From Clostridia bacterium (GTDB taxonomy: Bacteria; Bacillota; Clostridia; Lachnospirales; Cellulosilyticaceae): 8,909 bases of DNA. The stretch spans positions 1 to 8,909 of the forward strand of contig JAQSYC010000077.1 of NCBI GenBank assembly GCA_029256345.1. The letters run 5' to 3'. The notes below the pieces were generated by a model. That model made no database searches. It was given only the letters and a program-made list of their open reading frames with translations, and was not told where the DNA came from. Position numbers and translations under genes: made by a program. This document shows positions 6,470 through 8,909 of the stretch, in pieces (the stretch's first letter is position 1; the number at the start of each line of letters is the position of its first letter).

Positions 6470-6771
6470 AAAGTTATTTACCCCTTATCTTAGGCATGAT
6501 GCTGGTTACATATATTCCGAGATTATTACCGCTGCTTATCATAACAGAACGTCCTTTACATCCCTTTTTCAAGAAATTTTTACTTTTTATCCCCTATACG
6601 GCCCTAAGTGTTCTTATTACCCGTGGTATGATGGAAGCCACTGGTGGCATGCAGCTCGTTACATTTGTAGGCTTGGGCGCCGCTGCCTTATGCTCCTGGT
6701 TTAAAGGTGGATTGGTGCTATCGGTTTTTGTGGCTATTGTAGCTTCTTTTTTAAGTTTACAGATTTTATAA
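6466..6771 (+). CDS. azlD: AzlD family branched-chain amino acid exporter small subunit
   Basis: This 101-residue protein has about four hydrophobic segments and is of usual AzlD/YgaH size. Its start, LGMMLVTYIPRLLPLLI (about 9-25), is the conserved AzlD opening with the helix-embedded TYIPR motif. The FIPYTALSVLI stretch (about 41-51) and the C-terminal helices (about 65-101) also fit. It pairs with AzlC to make the functional exporter. The ATG overlaps the azlC stop (ATGA) and GGAGGTG lies just upstream inside azlC. The gene ends 6 bases from the stop of the convergent histidine kinase gene, with no strong terminator between them. Confidence 0.93.
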   Translation: MKSYLPLILGMMLVTYIPRLLPLLIITERPLHPFFKKFLLFIPYTALSVLITRGMMEATGGMQLVTFVGLGAAALCSWFKGGLVLSVFVAIVASFLSLQIL

Positions 6772-6777
6772 ATGTTT

Positions 6778-8172
6778 TTATGAAAAATAAACATCTGAAA
6801 ACTCAATAGCTGTTGCCTTAATCAACCTGTCATCAACCATTATATCTATCATTTGTTTTTTGACAGACTCTTTTACCCTTTTTGCAGGCAATAAAACTGT
6901 AAAGGTGCTGCCTACACCTTCTTTACTTTCTAAAGTTATTTCCCCATCCATTTTCTCAACCAACATTTTAACAAGGTATAACCCAATCCCTGTCCCTTCT
7001 GCCTGCCTGGCGAGAGAATTATCTGCTTGTCCAAATCTCTCAAAAATCAAACTTTGCTTATCGTCTGGAATGCCCCTTCCATTGTCTTTTACCTGAATAC
7101 AAATCTGATGTTTTTTATTAACTACTGCCGGAGATACGATTACTTTAACCAGACTGCCTTTTGGCGTGTATTTAACAGCATTGGAGAGTAAATTGAGTAA
7201 AATCCTTTCGTACTTTTCTTCATCGATTCCCATTATCTTTTCATTTATAGAGGAACAAAAAGATATTTCAATCCCCTTTTGTTCTGCAAAAATTTTAATG
7301 GATTCAGTAATTGATTGTGTGAGGGCAATAATATCCCTATTTACCTTATCTATAGTGAGATGCCCTGCATCCATCCGTGTAATGTCTAAGAGGTTATTCA
7401 CTAGCTTTAACTGTCTGTTAGCATTTTGTCGTATCTTGTTCAAATAATCTTTGGCTTTATAGGAAAGTTCCTGACCACACAGAAGCTCCATAGCCTGAAT
7501 AGCTGAATTAATCACTGCCAGCGGTGTCTTAAACTCGTGGGATATAAGAGATAAAAAATCATCTTTCATTTCAATGACTTTTAAAAGTGCTTCTCTTTTT
7601 TCTTTTTCTTTTTGCAGCATTTCTTCTTGCTGCTTTTTGATAAGTATGTGATTTTGAAGAGACTCTGTAATATCACGATGCAATACTGCCACTAAGATCA
7701 ACTGGTTATGTTCATCAAAAATGGGACTCGCATTAATTTCAGTAATTTGATTTTTTTTAGGCGTTTTAATAACAATTACAGCATTTTTGACCCATTCTCC
7801 CCTGAGTGCTTTTTGTGTTGGATTATCTTCAAAAGGTATTACATTGCCATCCAAATCGAAATATTCATAGCCTTCATAAACACTATATACTTTTTCTCTA
7901 GCCATTTTTTCTGGATAAAGCTCTTTTGCAACCGCATTCATTGTAATAAGTTCACCTTGCTTGTTATAGATTGCAAATGCTTCTGATATGTTTTCAATGA
8001 TTGTTGTTATCAGTTCTTTTTGAGATTTTATTTGCCTTTCTTTTTTTGTGATTTGTCCTGAACCATTTATCCTTTCTATGTTTTGACTATCTTCATCCTG
8101 ACTATTCAAATTTTTGCTATTTAATCTCAATAGCTCTATTAAATCATCCTTCACCACATAACTGTTTTTCAT
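6778..8172 (-). CDS. Soluble PAS-domain sensor histidine kinase without adjacent response regulator
   Basis: This 464-residue kinase has an N-terminal polar region (1-50), a PAS domain (about 52-172, ending in the typical VAVLHRDITE), and a coiled-coil linker rich in Lys/Glu/Gln (about 175-200). The HisKA dimerisation domain has the phospho-acceptor H212 in SHEFKTPL. The HATPase domain has its N box (ILLNLLSNAVKYTPKGS, about 324-340), G1 (DNGRGIP, 363-369), F box (IFERFGQADNS) and G2 (GTGIGLYLV, 393-401), so all catalytic motifs are intact. No transmembrane helix or signal peptide is seen, so it probably senses an intracellular cue through PAS. A further 34-residue tail ends in IEFSDVYFS beyond the usual ATPase end; from memory similar IEFSDIY-like tails occur in related clostridial kinases, but I cannot verify this. 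The ATG has a GAGGAGGA ribosome binding site. No response regulator lies on either side, so its partner is elsewhere. Confidence 0.94.
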   Translation of the reverse strand: MKNSYVVKDDLIELLRLNSKNLNSQDEDSQNIERINGSGQITKKERQIKSQKELITTIIENISEAFAIYNKQGELITMNAVAKELYPEKMAREKVYSVYEGYEYFDLDGNVIPFEDNPTQKALRGEWVKNAVIVIKTPKKNQITEINASPIFDEHNQLILVAVLHRDITESLQNHILIKKQQEEMLQKEKEKREALLKVIEMKDDFLSLISHEFKTPLAVINSAIQAMELLCGQELSYKAKDYLNKIRQNANRQLKLVNNLLDITRMDAGHLTIDKVNRDIIALTQSITESIKIFAEQKGIEISFCSSINEKIMGIDEEKYERILLNLLSNAVKYTPKGSLVKVIVSPAVVNKKHQICIQVKDNGRGIPDDKQSLIFERFGQADNSLARQAEGTGIGLYLVKMLVEKMDGEITLESKEGVGSTFTVLLPAKRVKESVKKQMIDIMVDDRLIKATAIEFSDVYFS

Positions 8173-8225
8173 GTAATCCTCCTCAAAGTGGCTGTCTAGT
8201 TTAAAATTTTCATAATATTTATTTT

Positions 8226-8254
8226 ATCATAATATTAAATTATGGAATAATCAA
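8226..8254 (-). promoter_or_regulatory. Candidate sigma-A promoter for the histidine kinase
   Basis: On the minus strand TTGATT (complement of 8249-8254) and TATGAT (complement of 8226-8231) are separated by exactly 17 bases. Matches to the consensus are 4/6 and 5/6. Transcription would start near 8219, giving a leader of about 46 bases before the ATG at 8172. The surrounding AT-richness raises the chance of accidental matches. Confidence 0.55.
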
Positions 8255-8310
8255 GAAAATAATGTAAATATGTCCTAATTGTAAACTCTCATTATTTAAC
8301 AAAAAATATC

Positions 8311-8339
8311 TTGTTAATTTAACTTAAAGTGTCTATACT
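8311..8339 (+). promoter_or_regulatory. Candidate sigma-A promoter for the nitroreductase gene
   Basis: TTGTTA (8311-8316) and TATACT (8334-8339) are 17 bases apart, matching the consensus at 4/6 and 5/6. The -35/spacer contains a short inverted repeat GTTAA-T-TTAAC (8313-8323), which could be an operator or chance. Transcription would begin near 8346, and the AAAGGAGG ribosome binding site at 8376-8383 lies 8 bases before the ATG. Confidence 0.6.
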
Positions 8340-8391
8340 ATATCTAAGCTTCATATATTTTAAAATTTTATAAATAAAGGAGGAATTTATT

Positions 8392-8909
8392 ATGACAAAA
8401 GATTTTTATACTAGCATACAAGATAGACGTTCTATATACGCTATTTCTAAAGAATCAACTGTTTCAGATGAAAGGATCTCAGAGGTCATCAGCCACGCTG
8501 TAAAACATACACCTTCGGCCTTTAATTCTCAAAGTGCCCGAGTAGTCGTTTTATTAGGTAAAAACCATGATAAATTATGGGATATTACGAAAGACGAACT
8601 TAGAAAAATTGTACCAGAAGATCAATTTGCATCTACAGAAGAAAAGATAAATTCATTCCAAAGCGGATATGGTACAGTACTCTTTTTTGAAGACCATGCA
8701 GTTATTGAGTCCCTTCAGCAGCAATTCGCTCTTTACAAAGATAATTTTCCCGTTTGGTCACAGCAATCAAGCGGTATGTTACAGTTTGCTGTGTGGAATG
8801 CATTAGAAATAGAAGGTCTAGGTGCCTCTTTACAGCACTACAACCCACTGATTAATACGGGCGTACAGCTGGAATGGAATATACCTGCCAACTGGAAACT
8901 TGTGGCACA
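8392..8909 (+). CDS. Nitroreductase family protein, Frm2/HBN1 type (3' end cut by the window)
   Basis: The frame opens with ATG after a strong AAAGGAGG site and stays open for 172 codons to the right edge; members of this group are about 200 residues, so roughly 30 residues are missing. It reads as an FMN-dependent nitroreductase-fold oxidoreductase. IQDRRSIYAIS (9-19) is the usual flavin-phosphate-binding start, TPSAFNSQSARVVVLLG (40-56) the second flavin-contact segment, and GLGASLQHYNP (142-152) the hallmark of the Frm2/HBN1 (YdgI-like) subgroup. These enzymes reduce nitroaromatics or quinones in vitro, and their natural substrates are mostly unknown; roles in redox or fatty-acid-related stress have been proposed. 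It is divergent from the PAS histidine kinase, with a 219-base shared intergenic region that carries a good promoter for each. Regulation by that kinase would need a response regulator not present here. Confidence 0.9.
   Translation, partial: MTKDFYTSIQDRRSIYAISKESTVSDERISEVISHAVKHTPSAFNSQSARVVVLLGKNHDKLWDITKDELRKIVPEDQFASTEEKINSFQSGYGTVLFFEDHAVIESLQQQFALYKDNFPVWSQQSSGMLQFAVWNALEIEGLGASLQHYNPLINTGVQLEWNIPANWKLVA

Noticed and set aside
6772..6794. Possible terminator between azlD and the convergent kinase gene (ATGTTT / AAACAT)
   Set aside because: The stem is short, AT-rich and has an internal mismatch, and it reaches into the kinase coding end; too weak to call.

Overview
The window looks like chromosomal DNA from a low-G+C Bacillota, most likely an anaerobic Clostridia (Lachnospiraceae-like) species. 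The grounds are the AT-rich coding and intergenic sequence, strong AGGAGG-type ribosome binding sites in front of most genes, compact gene packing and the protein families present. This is judged from the sequence alone. I see no insertion sequence, phage gene, CRISPR array, tRNA or rRNA.

Layout. Positions 1-3890 (minus strand, transcribed right to left) hold a catabolic-type operon: a DapA/NanA-superfamily class I aldolase or lyase (2970-3890), then a tripartite TRAP transporter with binding lipoprotein DctP (1822-2904), small permease DctQ (up to 1434-1925, lacking its first membrane helix) and large permease DctM (143-1432). A strong hairpin terminator (84-116) follows dctM. Beyond it, a start codon with a good ribosome binding site opens another minus-strand gene cut by the window edge (1-32), which may be a YhcH/NanQ-type protein. 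Divergent from the operon is an AraC-family regulator (4075-4965), the obvious candidate controller.

After a bidirectional terminator (4966-5000) comes a second divergent unit: an XRE-cupin regulator (5017-5568, minus, TTG start) and the branched-chain amino acid exporter pair azlC-azlD (5756-6771, plus, 4-base overlap). Their shared 187-base intergenic region carries a repeated box and a palindrome midway between two opposed -10 elements, a good candidate operator. Convergent with azlD, only 6 bases away, is a soluble PAS-domain sensor histidine kinase (6778-8172, minus) with no response regulator gene beside it. Divergent from the kinase, and running off the right edge, is a Frm2/HBN1-type nitroreductase (8392-8909, plus).

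How they fit together (inference): the AraC protein senses a small molecule and switches on uptake by the TRAP system of an organic or sugar acid, which the DapA-like enzyme cleaves. The lyase keeps the Schiff-base lysine and the conserved tyrosine but has lost the DHDPS substrate-binding signature, so its substrate is open. The missing DctQ helix suggests the uptake system may be damaged in this strain. The azlCD unit is an independent amino acid export module. Most of the window is ordinary accessory metabolism; the points worth following are the DctQ deletion, the unusual lyase active site and the XRE-cupin operator.
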